The notes beneath the pieces were generated by a model. It was given only the letters and a program-made list of their open reading frames with translations. It ran no database searches and was not told where the DNA came from. Source: Candidatus Latescibacterota bacterium (lineage in GTDB: Bacteria; Krumholzibacteriota; Krumholzibacteriia; WVZY01). From it: DNA of 64,000 nucleotides. Each line of letters opens with the position of its first letter. Position 1 is the first letter of the stretch. Of the stretch, positions 55,667-64,000 are shown in pieces. Location: contig WVZY01000031.1 in assembly GCA_011772205.1 (NCBI GenBank), positions 111,545 to 175,544 of the forward strand. Direction: 5' to 3'. Made by a program: the position numbers and the translations under genes.

Positions 55667-58600
55667 CACTACCCGAACTTGCAATCAAACGACACGTCAC
55701 GATGTTCATGATCCTAGTGAGCCTGGTAGTACTGGGTGGGGTGGCACTGTTCCGGCTGCCGCTCGCATTCCTTCCCGACGTCGAAGAGCCTCACCTGTTC
55801 GTCCGCGTGCCGTACCCGAATGCATCTCCGGAACAGATCGAACGGATGATCGTGCGGCCGGTCGAAGACGCATTGGGTTCCGTAAAAGGCCTTGAGCAGA
55901 TGTGGTCGAACTGCGATCAGGAAGGCGGCATGATTCGACTCCAGTTCGATTGGTCCATCGATATGAAGCTCGCCCGGGTAGAAGTCTGGGAAAAGATCGA
56001 TCGAATCCGGCGTGATCTGCCCGACGATATCGGCGACATCATGGTCAGTACCCACTGGGGCGATCGCGATGCAGACATGCCGATCATGGAAGGACGGCTC
56101 TCTTCCAAGCGGGATCTGAGCGAGAGCTACGATCTTCTCGAAAGAAAGATCATCAAACCTCTCGAGAGAATTCCGGGCGTTGCTCAAGTTCGTCTCGATG
56201 GAGTGAATCCGCGGGAGGTCCGCATCAACCTCAGGGTTGCCGATCTCGAGGCACACAGTATGGACATCCGTGAGGTCTGGCGGATTTTGCGGAGCAGCAA
56301 CTTCGACCAATCGCTCGGGAAAGTTACCGAAGGAGATACCCGCTACAGCTTACGCACCGTAGCAACTTTCAAGACGGTAGAAGAAATTCAAAATCTGATT
56401 CTCCGAGACGACGGGCTCAAATTGAAGGATGTAGCAGACGTCGTGTACGAGGAACCACCGCTGGAGTACGGCCGGCACCTCGACGGCGACTTTGCGATTG
56501 GCATCACGGTTAGCCAGGAGTCCAAAGCCAACACAGTGGAAGTGTGCGGCGAACTGGAGCGCCGTGTCGCTGCCATGAGCGAAGATCCCGAGCTCGAGGG
56601 TGTAAACTTTTTGGTATGGTTCAGCCAGGGAAGAGAAATCAAGAAGACGCTGAAGGATCTGATGTTCACTGGCATCATCGGTGCAATCCTCGCCTCCCTT
56701 ATCCTGTTCGGATTTCTTCGCCGGTTTTCAACCACGACGGTATCGGTGTTGTGTATACCATTCTCGCTCATCGTTGCATGCGGATTCATTTGGGCCCGCG
56801 GTAATACGCTGAACACCCTGACGCTGCTCGGTCTCATCGTTGGAATAGGCATGCTCGTGGATAATGCCGTAGTGGTGATGGAGAATATTTTCCGCCACCA
56901 GGAGTTGGGGTACGACCAAAAGAGCGCGGCGCGACTTGGCGCTCGAGAAGTGTCCACGGCAGTAACAGCGGCCACACTGACATCGGTGATCGTCTTCCTG
57001 CCGTTGATATACAACAAACCGAGTGAGATGAACATCTATCTCAAGGAGCTCGGTATCACCGTCTGCCTGACCCTCCTGGCATCACTTTTCATAAGCCAGA
57101 CCCTGATTCCGCTGGCCACCTCGTGGTTCATCAAATCCAAACCTCGCCCCAGAGGACGCCTGATAACGGCCCTGGAGACTCGTTACGAGCGCCTCCTTCG
57201 CTTCAATCTGAATCATCGCTGGCTGACTCCGATCATTGGAATCCTGGTCCTGTCCTCCGCCGTGTATCCCTTCATGAAAGTGGACAAGAATTTCGATACG
57301 AGTGAGAGCGAACTGTTCGTCCAGCTCCGCTACGACATCAGCGAAGAAATGAGCCTCGAGAAGAAAGAAGAGCTCGTTAATGAAGTGGAGCGCCATCTCG
57401 AGCCTTACAGGGACGCACTGAAAGCCAGATCCATATACAGTTTCTGGAGCGACCGCTGGACTTTGACCCGCGTGTATTTGAGGGAAGGGGATGCGACGCA
57501 GGAAAATATCGCCCGTGTGAGGTCGCTGCTCCGCCAGCTCCTCCCGGAAATTGCTGGTGTGAAGTTGGAGGTTCAGGAAAACCGGCAACACTGGCGGCAT
57601 GATCGTGGCAAGCGGATTGCATTTCAAATTGTCGGTGAAGACTCCGAAGTTCTGTCAGTTCTGGCAAAAGAAGCACGCCAGCGGCTGGAGGCTATTCCGG
57701 GTCTCATGGACACATTTTCCGGCAGCGAAGAGGGCCGGCAGGAACTCCACGTCGAGCTGGATCGCGAGCTGGCCACGCGATACGGCATTTCCCCTATACA
57801 GCCGGCGGAAGTGGTTGGATTGACCTTCAGGGGGCGGAGACTGCAGCGCTTCCGAACCCCGGATGGCGAGCGCGAGATGCGTCTCACGCTCGATGAAAAG
57901 GAACACGAAACGGTATCGCAGCTTCAAAACCTCCCTTTGTGGACGACAGAGGGGGAAAAGGTACCCCTGGCTTCCATTGCAGATTTTCGTGAAGTTCCTG
58001 GAGAAGAGCGGATCCAGCGTGATAACCGTCTGACCAGTACTTGGGTGGGGGCGAGTTATGAAAGCGGTACACGTGAACAATACATGCCATTAGTGGCCGC
58101 CGCCCTGAACGGGATGGATTTCCCTTATGGATACTCGTGGACCTTCGGCAGGTGGCAGCAGTGGCGGAGGGAAAAATCGGTCGAGTTCCTGATAAACTTG
58201 CTGCTCGCCCTGCTTCTCGTATTTGCCGTCATGGCGGGCTTGTTCGAATCCGTCCGTCAGGCGATTGCCTTGATGATTGCGCTCCCCTTTGCCCTATCCG
58301 GAGCAATATGGACCCTCTATTTCACTGGGACCGACTTCGACCAGCCAGCAGCGGTGGGTCTCTTGCTTTTGATCGGCATCGTGGTCAACAATGGGATTGT
58401 TATGATCGAGCATATCAACAGCTATCGACGGAAAGGGATGCCGCGTTTCGAGGCGATGATAAAAGGCGGGAGAGAACGCCTCCGGCCGATTCTCATGACA
58501 GCGCTGACGACACTGCTCAGCCTGGTGCCTATCGTTATCCAGAAACCTTCCCTTGGCAGCGTTTATTATTACTCAATGGCACTCGTTATCATTGGCGGAT

Positions 58601-58737
58601 TATTTATATCCACGTTCCTTACTTCCGTGCTGCTCCCCACCAATGCTTCCCTCGTGGAGGACTCCGTGCCCTTCCTCATCCGGTCCGCAAAGGCCGTGGG
58701 GCGGACACTCCGCTTCCGGCCTCGATCCCATCATTGA
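55663..58737 (+). CDS. RND family efflux permease B, set 2
   Basis: A 1024-residue RND subunit: MTLPELAIKRHVTMFMILVS, FRLPLAFLPDVEEPHLFVRV and an N-terminal porter region. TM4 reads MLVDNAVVVMENIFRHQ with D400-N401, and TM10 reads GIVVNNGIVMIEHINSYR. The last helices contain RLRPILMTALTTLLSLVPIV. The C-terminus ends in a short basic tail. It starts inside the stop of permease A (ATGA) and is the last gene of the set, with the convergent cheR gene 57 bases beyond. With permease A it probably builds a mixed RND trimer. Confidence 0.95.
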   Translation: MTLPELAIKRHVTMFMILVSLVVLGGVALFRLPLAFLPDVEEPHLFVRVPYPNASPEQIERMIVRPVEDALGSVKGLEQMWSNCDQEGGMIRLQFDWSIDMKLARVEVWEKIDRIRRDLPDDIGDIMVSTHWGDRDADMPIMEGRLSSKRDLSESYDLLERKIIKPLERIPGVAQVRLDGVNPREVRINLRVADLEAHSMDIREVWRILRSSNFDQSLGKVTEGDTRYSLRTVATFKTVEEIQNLILRDDGLKLKDVADVVYEEPPLEYGRHLDGDFAIGITVSQESKANTVEVCGELERRVAAMSEDPELEGVNFLVWFSQGREIKKTLKDLMFTGIIGAILASLILFGFLRRFSTTTVSVLCIPFSLIVACGFIWARGNTLNTLTLLGLIVGIGMLVDNAVVVMENIFRHQELGYDQKSAARLGAREVSTAVTAATLTSVIVFLPLIYNKPSEMNIYLKELGITVCLTLLASLFISQTLIPLATSWFIKSKPRPRGRLITALETRYERLLRFNLNHRWLTPIIGILVLSSAVYPFMKVDKNFDTSESELFVQLRYDISEEMSLEKKEELVNEVERHLEPYRDALKARSIYSFWSDRWTLTRVYLREGDATQENIARVRSLLRQLLPEIAGVKLEVQENRQHWRHDRGKRIAFQIVGEDSEVLSVLAKEARQRLEAIPGLMDTFSGSEEGRQELHVELDRELATRYGISPIQPAEVVGLTFRGRRLQRFRTPDGEREMRLTLDEKEHETVSQLQNLPLWTTEGEKVPLASIADFREVPGEERIQRDNRLTSTWVGASYESGTREQYMPLVAAALNGMDFPYGYSWTFGRWQQWRREKSVEFLINLLLALLLVFAVMAGLFESVRQAIALMIALPFALSGAIWTLYFTGTDFDQPAAVGLLLLIGIVVNNGIVMIEHINSYRRKGMPRFEAMIKGGRERLRPILMTALTTLLSLVPIVIQKPSLGSVYYYSMALVIIGGLFISTFLTSVLLPTNASLVEDSVPFLIRSAKAVGRTLRFRPRSHH

Positions 58738-58794
58738 CGCGATGAGATCGGCTCAAATACCCACATTCGAATTCTGTGGCTTGGATCTACGTTA

Positions 58795-59619
58795 TCAGGA
58801 CCGGCTCTTCCGGTAGATGCAAGGGATGCCGCTTAGCGGCACCAAATTGGTTGTTTCGCGCGGCAGCATTTCATGCGCTCCGACAATGAAGTAGCCGCCA
58901 GGCACGATCTTCTCATACATATTCTCGAGGATATCAACTTGGAGCGCCTCTTCGAAGTAAGTGAAGACAAGATTTCTGCACAGCACGAGATGAAAGCATC
59001 CCTCGGGAGATTCCTCCCTTATGTCCTGTTTCATGAATGCAATATTTTCCGCGAAAGCATCTCGGATCGCATACACCGACCCCACTTCCGTAAAAGCGTT
59101 TCGAAGCAGTTCTGCGGGAAGATCTTTGACGGCACTTGCACCGTATTTCCCCTTCTGTGCTCTGTCAAGCAGCCTGGAATCAGGGTCTGTCGCAACGACT
59201 CGAAAGACCGTGTCCCGATGCATTTCGTGTGCGATGCGCAAGTTCCACACAATCTGCAACGTGTACGGTTCTTCCCCAGAGCCGCACCCAGCGCTCCAGC
59301 AGCGTATTTCCGCTCCGCCCCCCCGCTCTACCTCTCGGCCCAGTGCGGGTAGTATTTCAGCGCTGATTGCATCAAATACCGATCGGTCCCTATAGAATCG
59401 AGAAATGGTAATTCTGCACATGGAGTCCAGTACAGCCCACTCCTCCTTATGGATGCTCAAGTGCTCCTGATAATTCTTGTAATCCACAAGCTCCAGCTCT
59501 TTCATTCTGCGGTTGATTCGTTTGCACACCTGCCCTCTGACTTTTCGGAAGCCCTTCCAGCGGAGCCTGAGTTTCGGCAGGCACCATTGCAGGAATTCAA
59601 CGCACGCGCTGTCTTTCAT
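58795..59619 (-). CDS. cheR: CheR-type protein glutamate methyltransferase, orphan
   Basis: A 274-residue SAM-dependent methyltransferase of the CheR family. The N-terminal helical domain (KVRGQVCKRINRRMKELELV DYKNY) precedes MCRITISRFYRD and the SAM loop CWSAGCGSGEEPYTLQIVWN. Further motifs are VVATDPDSRLLDRAQKGKYG and HLVLCRNLVFTYFEEALQVD, which match the CheR core. Such enzymes methylate glutamates of chemoreceptors. No receptor, cheA, cheW or cheB lies in the window, so it may act in a dispersed or alternative pathway. The upstream ribosome site is weak (GAAGAA). Confidence 0.9.
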   Translation of the reverse strand: MKDSACVEFLQWCLPKLRLRWKGFRKVRGQVCKRINRRMKELELVDYKNYQEHLSIHKEEWAVLDSMCRITISRFYRDRSVFDAISAEILPALGREVERGGGAEIRCWSAGCGSGEEPYTLQIVWNLRIAHEMHRDTVFRVVATDPDSRLLDRAQKGKYGASAVKDLPAELLRNAFTEVGSVYAIRDAFAENIAFMKQDIREESPEGCFHLVLCRNLVFTYFEEALQVDILENMYEKIVPGGYFIVGAHEMLPRETTNLVPLSGIPCIYRKSRS

Positions 59620-59695
59620 TTCTTCGGTGTTTCATCGAATATCGCATAAACGGTTTGGACCGCCCCGGCCGAGAGGATTTTATGACTTGTCAAGC

Positions 59696-60193
59696 CTAGT
59701 ATTCCTGGATCTCGTCGTATTTATATTCGATTTTGATGCCCGCTTGCTCGAGCATCTCTTCGGACTCCTCGCCATAATGGTATCTGCGCTCGCAGACAAC
59801 CCTCGCTATCCCGCAATTGATGAGCAGCATCGTGCATGTGCGGCAGGGCGTCATTCTCGTATAGATCGTAGCACCCGCAATTGAGACTCCGAGCCTCGCG
59901 GCTTGACAGATTGCATTTTGCTCCGCATGAACCGTCCGCATACAGTGCTCGGTTACTTCCCCATTTTCATGAGTTACCTTTTTTATCTGATGTCCTACAT
60001 CATCACAATGCGGAAAGCCCACGGGCGATCCTACATAGCCTGACACGATCAGCTGCTTGTTGCGGGCAATCACGCACCCACTCCTGCCCCTGTCGCATGT
60101 AGCCCTTTTGGAAATCGAATTGGCTACTTCCATAAAATAGTCGTCCCACGAGGGTCTTTTATGCTTCGACCTGCCTTCGGATTCATCTGTCAT
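59696..60193 (-). CDS. dCMP deaminase family protein (ComEB-like)
   Basis: A 165-residue zinc deaminase. The zinc and proton-shuttle residues are H89-A-E91 in TVHAEQNAICQAAR and C117-R-T-C120 in MTPCRTCTMLLINCGI. The N-terminal block RPSWDDYFMEVANSISKRAT with CDRGRSGCVIARNKQLIVSG and YVGSPVGFPHCDD is typical of deoxycytidylate deaminases, which make dUMP for thymidylate synthesis. The insert with extra Cys and His (HCDDVGHQIKKVTHENGEVT EHC) binds a second zinc in some members. GGAGG lies six bases before the ATG. It is 77 bases upstream of cheR on the same strand. Confidence 0.94.
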   Translation of the reverse strand: MTDESEGRSKHKRPSWDDYFMEVANSISKRATCDRGRSGCVIARNKQLIVSGYVGSPVGFPHCDDVGHQIKKVTHENGEVTEHCMRTVHAEQNAICQAARLGVSIAGATIYTRMTPCRTCTMLLINCGIARVVCERRYHYGEESEEMLEQAGIKIEYKYDEIQEY

Positions 60194-60264
60194 ATACTAT
60201 TCCTCCAATCCATTACAATGGACTTCTTGCGCATCGCCATCTAATCGCTCGTTTTCAAATGTCG

Positions 60265-61926
60265 CTATTGAAACAGGGGGGGATGCATCTTATCAAAACC
60301 CGTCGCATCCTGATAGACTTTCGCTACGGCCAACAGTGTCGCTTCATCATACAGCTTGCCGATGAAACTAATGCTCACGGGGCGCCCTTCTTCGTCGAAA
60401 CCATTTGGCAACACAACGCAGGGATGTCCCGTCAGGTTGGTCAACAAGAGATTGTTGCCTCCGAATGATGGCGCAACGTAAACATCAATCTTATCGAACA
60501 ACCGTTGCATTTCTTGGATGATCATGTACCGCACTCGATTTGCCTGGATATACTCCACAGCGGGAATGAGGCGAGAAGAACGAAAAACATTTGGCCACGC
60601 GTTCTTGATCTGCCTCACCATCAGATCGTCTCTCCCGGATCTCGTTAGGTCATCAAAAGCAGCTGCAGCTTCAGCACTCAGTATAAAAGCCAGCGCCTCG
60701 ACCGGATATTCCGGCAGGTCGACCGGGATGAGATTCGCGCCCAGCTCTTTGAGCTTCTCGAGCGTTGCTGCGTCCGTTGCACTATCCGCATATTCCGCTT
60801 CAAACAACTTCTCGAGGTAACCGATTCTCAGGGATTTTAAGTCTATGGCGTGGTTGTAATTAAACGGAATGTCCATTAGTGTTTGATCCACCCCATCAGG
60901 GCCTACGATTGCATCGAAAACCAGCGCACAATCCTCCACGCTCCGACAGATCGGTCCGATTTTGTCCATTGACCAACTCAGCGCCATCGCGCCGGTGCGG
61001 CTAACCCTCCCATAGGTTGGGCGCATCCCCGTGGTGCCACACCTCGTAGAAGGCGAAACGATCGACCCCCATGTTTCGGTGCCGATCGAGAACGCAACTA
61101 AGCCTGCTGCGGTCGCAGAGGCCGAACCGGCCGATGATCCACTGGAACCTTGCTCCAGGTTCCAAGGATTGCGCGTTTTTCCCCCATACCACACATCTCC
61201 CCAGGCCAGCGCGCCCAGTGTCAATTTTGCCGCCAGTACAGCGCCCGCCTCTTCCAGTTTTTTGATTATAGTGGCGTTTTCGTCGATAACCTGATCTTTG
61301 TACGGTACCGCTCCCCATGTCGTTTCGTATCCCTTCACTGCGAGCAGATCTTTTGCTCCATACGGAATCCCATGCAAATACCCGCGATATTTCCCCTCTG
61401 CAATTTCTGCATCTGCTCGTCTCGCCTGTTCGAGAGCCAGATCTTCCGTTATGGTGATCACACATTCCAGTTTCGGACCGTATTTCTTTAGCCGTTCGAT
61501 GTACATGCGGGTCAGTTCCACCGAACTGATTTTCCGCTTGCGGAGGAGTTCGGCCAGATCCCGAACTGAATAGAATGAAATCTCGTCGATATTCCTCGGT
61601 AGCTTCGTCGATTTTGGCGCACTCACAACGAGAGGTTTGCGCCTCTCATCACATTTCGCCCCTACTGGGATTGGATTGAACTGCAGGGATGGAGGAATAC
61701 TATTCGCAATCTCCACGTTTCTAATTTTTTGATAGCTTTCCAGATTTTCCTTCAGATCATCAAGCATTGAATCTCGTTCGGATTGAGAAAACTCCATGCC
61801 AATGATTTTCTGTGTCTCTTCAACCACCGTTTGTGTGATGGGTGATTCAGGTTTCTCGGTTCCTACGACCAAAGACACCGCCCAGCCAAGAAGGAACAAC
61901 GCCCCAAAGACCCAATATTTCTTCAT
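60265..61926 (-). CDS. Secreted amidase (amidase signature family)
   Basis: A 553-residue amidase. The start at 61926 gives a signal peptide or anchor (YWVFGALFLLGWAVSLVVG); the open frame to 62079 is not supported. The Ser-cisSer-Lys triad is present: K in HGIPYGAKDLLAVKGYETTW, the glycine/serine stretch EQGSSGSSAGSASATAAG, and the nucleophile in TETWGSIVSPSTRCG. Without GatB/GatC partners, and with an export signal, this is not a GatA. It is more likely an envelope amidase acting on an amide or peptide-like substrate. Related exported amidases occur in FCB bacteria. It diverges from the alpha/beta hydrolase gene, 164 bases away. Confidence 0.9.
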   Translation of the reverse strand: MKKYWVFGALFLLGWAVSLVVGTEKPESPITQTVVEETQKIIGMEFSQSERDSMLDDLKENLESYQKIRNVEIANSIPPSLQFNPIPVGAKCDERRKPLVVSAPKSTKLPRNIDEISFYSVRDLAELLRKRKISSVELTRMYIERLKKYGPKLECVITITEDLALEQARRADAEIAEGKYRGYLHGIPYGAKDLLAVKGYETTWGAVPYKDQVIDENATIIKKLEEAGAVLAAKLTLGALAWGDVWYGGKTRNPWNLEQGSSGSSAGSASATAAGLVAFSIGTETWGSIVSPSTRCGTTGMRPTYGRVSRTGAMALSWSMDKIGPICRSVEDCALVFDAIVGPDGVDQTLMDIPFNYNHAIDLKSLRIGYLEKLFEAEYADSATDAATLEKLKELGANLIPVDLPEYPVEALAFILSAEAAAAFDDLTRSGRDDLMVRQIKNAWPNVFRSSRLIPAVEYIQANRVRYMIIQEMQRLFDKIDVYVAPSFGGNNLLLTNLTGHPCVVLPNGFDEEGRPVSISFIGKLYDEATLLAVAKVYQDATGFDKMHPPLFQ

Positions 61927-62090
61927 AGGACCACCTTTCGATTTCCGGTATTGGACCGTGCACGGGTGAACGAAGATAAGCCTAAGCAGTCTACCAGCTT
62001 GAGCGTGAAAATTCAACGCTTCACAATGAGCACACTCACGGATATTCTTTACACAGGTGCTCATATTCACCCATCTCATCTAGCCTTAAG

Positions 62091-63089
62091 ATGCAACACA
62101 GCAAAAAAATAAGATCAAGATTCTACAGATATCGCCGAATCATTTTCACGATTCTCGTTGGCTTCCTCTTCATCACTGCGATCTATTGCGCTGCTGAGAT
62201 CTACAGGCGCATCGATCACCGATCCTCTTTTATAAAACAAAAGGGACAGCTGATATCAATCATGGAAACACCTATCGAGCGCCACCCCCACCATACGATC
62301 TTTCGGATCCAGCTCGAAAACGACAAAGGCTTGGAAGTGAACGGGCTCATCAAGATACCTGAACCGGCAAGTGGACCGTATCCGGCACTCGTTCTGCTCG
62401 GCGGACTCAGAACCGGAGAGAGAGTTATCGATTATATCGAGAACAGTGGTGATGTGGTCCTTATGGCGCTCGATTACCCATATGAGGGCGAGAGAGAGAA
62501 TTTGAGCACGTTGGCGTTCCTCCTCAAAATCCCGGCGATACGAAGAGCAATATTCAACACAGTTCCATGCGCGCTGCTTGCAATCGATTATTTGGCACAA
62601 AGAGCGGATATCGACAGAGAAAGAATCATTATCGTAGGAGGAAGTGTGGGTGCCCTCTTCGTTCCAGCTATAGCTTCTGTCGAACCTCGAATCGCTGCGG
62701 CGGCTCTTCTTTTTGGGGCTGGCGACCTGCAAAGCCTTCTCTATGCAAACATAGAAATGGCCCCACCCATCGCCGGCATCGCCTGCTGGGGCGGCAGCGT
62801 TCTCGCGTCACCAGTTGAACCGTTGAAATATATAGACAAAATCTCGCCGAGGCCCCTCTTTATGCTAAACGGTATTGACGATCCACGTATCCCTGAACAA
62901 TGCAGCCTGCTCCTTCACGAAAAGGCAAAGCATCCAAAGACGATCAGGTGGATTTCATCCGGACATCTCCATGTACGCACAGAAGCATTTCAACGCGAGG
63001 TTCGCCGGGAGTTGGAGATCTGGCTAGTTCAGAATCATTTCGTTTCGCCGGATGATTTTCGCAAGGGTCCAATCAGATATGAACAGTGA
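62091..63089 (+). CDS. Membrane-anchored alpha/beta hydrolase
   Basis: A 332-residue hydrolase. A basic start and a helix (IIFTILVGFLFITAIYCAAE) anchor it in the inner membrane with the enzyme outside. The core has the nucleophile elbow GGSVG (S185), the acid region MLNGIDDPRIPEQ and the histidine in SSGHLHVRT, so the catalytic triad is complete. The strand order and VNGLIKIPEPASGPYPALVL resemble dienelactone-hydrolase or acetyl-xylan-esterase-like proteins. The ester or amide substrate is unknown. No strong ribosome site precedes the first ATG. The neighbour amidase is divergently oriented. Confidence 0.82.
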   Translation: MQHSKKIRSRFYRYRRIIFTILVGFLFITAIYCAAEIYRRIDHRSSFIKQKGQLISIMETPIERHPHHTIFRIQLENDKGLEVNGLIKIPEPASGPYPALVLLGGLRTGERVIDYIENSGDVVLMALDYPYEGERENLSTLAFLLKIPAIRRAIFNTVPCALLAIDYLAQRADIDRERIIIVGGSVGALFVPAIASVEPRIAAAALLFGAGDLQSLLYANIEMAPPIAGIACWGGSVLASPVEPLKYIDKISPRPLFMLNGIDDPRIPEQCSLLLHEKAKHPKTIRWISSGHLHVRTEAFQREVRRELEIWLVQNHFVSPDDFRKGPIRYEQ

Positions 63090-63094
63090 CCCGG

Positions 63095-63697
63095 TTACTT
63101 CTCCATTGTTTTTCGGATAGCCCGTAACTCGTCGAGAATTGCCAGGAGTGTATCACTCGAGCCTGTCTCCGGCGCACGTTCCTCTTCAGCGGCAGTTGGA
63201 GCCATGCTCCCTCGGAAACGCCTCAGTTTTTTAACCACCAGGTCGTAAACATCCTGAACGCCCACCATGCCGACAAGGCTTTCCTCGGCACCTGTAGTGC
63301 CGCTCATGCCCGCCGTTTGGATGTTGAGGGTCCCGATGCCGAATATCCACCTGTCGAAGATATCGCGCTTCACCTTCAGGTTGGTGACCGTGCGGTATGG
63401 CACATGCTTGACTGATTTCGTCCAAATGCCTACATGGACGATCACCTCATCGTCTTGAATCTCATACTTGAGGCTTCGATAGTAGAAACCGGCCAGGATG
63501 TTCGCCGGCAGCCACCAGGCAACGTCGACCAACAAGAAGACGAGCACCACGATCTTGCCTGCGCGAGGGCCTTCGTCAAGACTCACGAGCGATCCGATCA
63601 AAATTCCTATCCCCATGGCAAGCACTGCAATGATAAACATAATTAGCCGCATCTTGCCGAGATACCGAGGATCCGGTTTGACTGTCTGGATTTGCAT
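63095..63697 (-). CDS. PH-domain (bPH2/YdbT-like) membrane protein
   Basis: A 200-residue membrane protein. The start at 63697 has GGGAGG seven bases upstream. Two helices at the N-terminus (RLIMFIIAVLAMGIGILIGS and KIVVLVFLLVDVAWWLPANI) are followed by the bacterial PH-like domain: LKYEIQDDEVIVHVGIWTKS and VKHVPYRTVTNLKVKRDIFD, then FGIGTLNIQTAG. The C-terminal tail holds an acidic helix (LLAILDELRAIRKTMEK). The YdbS/YdbT family is membrane-associated with unclear function. It converges with the alpha/beta hydrolase gene, with only five bases between the stops. Confidence 0.88.
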   Translation of the reverse strand: MQIQTVKPDPRYLGKMRLIMFIIAVLAMGIGILIGSLVSLDEGPRAGKIVVLVFLLVDVAWWLPANILAGFYYRSLKYEIQDDEVIVHVGIWTKSVKHVPYRTVTNLKVKRDIFDRWIFGIGTLNIQTAGMSGTTGAEESLVGMVGVQDVYDLVVKKLRRFRGSMAPTAAEEERAPETGSSDTLLAILDELRAIRKTMEK

Positions 63698-64000
63698 GTT
63701 TGCGCCTCCCTTTTCCAGTATATACCGCACCCGCCGCAGAGTATTCAAATGGGATTTTAGTATTTACCGTAGCCCTTTTCGCCATTCTTCAAAATGCATC
63801 TGCGGGTGATGGATAGGCCGTTTACGAACCATCCCTCCGATGGGTACATGAAGGCTCCGTGGGAGTGACGAACCATTGCGCGGGAGCAAGCAGGGAGGCT
63901 CTGCGGGGGTGACGAACCGTTACGCGGAGCGAGCGAGGATCCTCCGCCGAAGGCGAGAAGCCCGAGCGAAGGTATCATATGAAAGACACGTCCCAAACGC
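63698..64000. other. Intergenic end of window
   Basis: Upstream of the PH-domain gene, about 300 bases hold no recognised gene. A minus-strand open frame of about 79 codons covers the repeat below and looks repeat-derived rather than coding. The promoter of the PH-domain gene lies near 63720-63780. Confidence 0.45.
63853..63940. repeat. Imperfect tandem repeat, two units of about 44 bases
   Basis: Units at 63853-63896 and 63897-63940 share GGCTC, GTGACGAACC and the CGCGG/GAGC core. The differences are almost all transitions (C/T or A/G) plus one single-base shift. A third, shorter partial match to ACGAACCAT lies just before them near 63824. The units contain no open coding frame of note. Confidence 0.6.

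Noticed and set aside
63757..63996. Minus-strand open frame of 79 codons at the right end
   Set aside because: It runs across the tandem repeat, lacks a ribosome site and has a Ser/Pro/Gly-rich composition typical of translated non-coding repeat sequence.

Overview
The window looks like a chromosomal segment from a Gram-negative, respiring bacterium that is not a well-known model. Evidence for an outer membrane: a beta-barrel protein, several lipoproteins with clear lipoboxes, and two tripartite-type RND efflux gene sets. Evidence for anaerobic or mixed respiration: a Rieske/cytochrome b pair with 4-heme and 9-heme c-type cytochromes, a membrane ETF:quinone-type Fe-S oxidoreductase, several ferredoxin-like proteins and a glycolate/lactate oxidase. 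Other traits are a eukaryotic-type Ser/Thr kinase fused to TPRs, beta-propeller secreted proteins, GTG/TTG starts, and a secreted protein whose displaced tail reads VPTEERSWGAIKSLY. Together these recall uncultured FCB-group lineages such as Eisenbacteria, Krumholzibacteriota or Zixibacteria. That placement is an inference from gene style, not from a marker gene. No rRNA, tRNA, CRISPR array, insertion sequence or phage gene was found.

Layout. 1-10.1 kb: a truncated membrane spermidine-synthase-like gene, an Rrf2 regulator with Fe-S cysteines, a DinB-like polymerase with a changed catalytic residue, GlcD, an orphan NuoI-like ferredoxin, an EtfD/dodecin/isochorismatase operon, a DUF2203 gene and a CoA transferase. 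10.2-13.7 kb: a four-gene operon for a cytochrome bc-type complex with multiheme partners. 14.2-24.3 kb: BioY, an SH3 lipoprotein, a diguanylate cyclase, a ferredoxin, then a TolB-like propeller followed by MmgE/PrpD, B12-radical SAM and PLP-decarboxylase genes. 24.3-33.4 kb: Ser/Thr kinase-TPR protein, 2-oxoglutarate dehydrogenase E1 without E2, Nfu-type Fe-S carrier, YjbQ, and a secreted class-C beta-lactamase-like hydrolase. 33.8-43.0 kb: a propeller protein and RND set 1 (adaptor plus two permeases). 43.1-50.5 kb: envelope proteins and two ABC-2 export loci, one of them decaying. 51.3-58.7 kb: RND set 2 with the same architecture as set 1. 58.8-64.0 kb: CheR, dCMP deaminase, secreted amidase, alpha/beta hydrolase, a PH-domain membrane protein and a short imperfect tandem repeat.

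How the genes fit together. The redox genes suggest electrons from organic acids and flavoproteins (GlcD, EtfD) entering the quinone pool and leaving through the Rieske/cytochrome b complex to multiheme cytochromes. Nfu would support the many Fe-S proteins. Each RND set joins one adaptor to two different permeases with identical TGATG and ATGA junctions, which suggests mixed permease assemblies; no TolC-like channel lies in the window.

The most unusual points are the multiheme bc-type operon, the MmgE/radical-SAM/decarboxylase cluster, the Asp-to-Asn change in DinB, a secreted-protein gene whose 3' end is probably frameshifted and carries a terminator inside the open frame, and an ABC-2 permease pair caught in decay. 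Function calls rest on motifs and family resemblance read by eye; no database search was possible.
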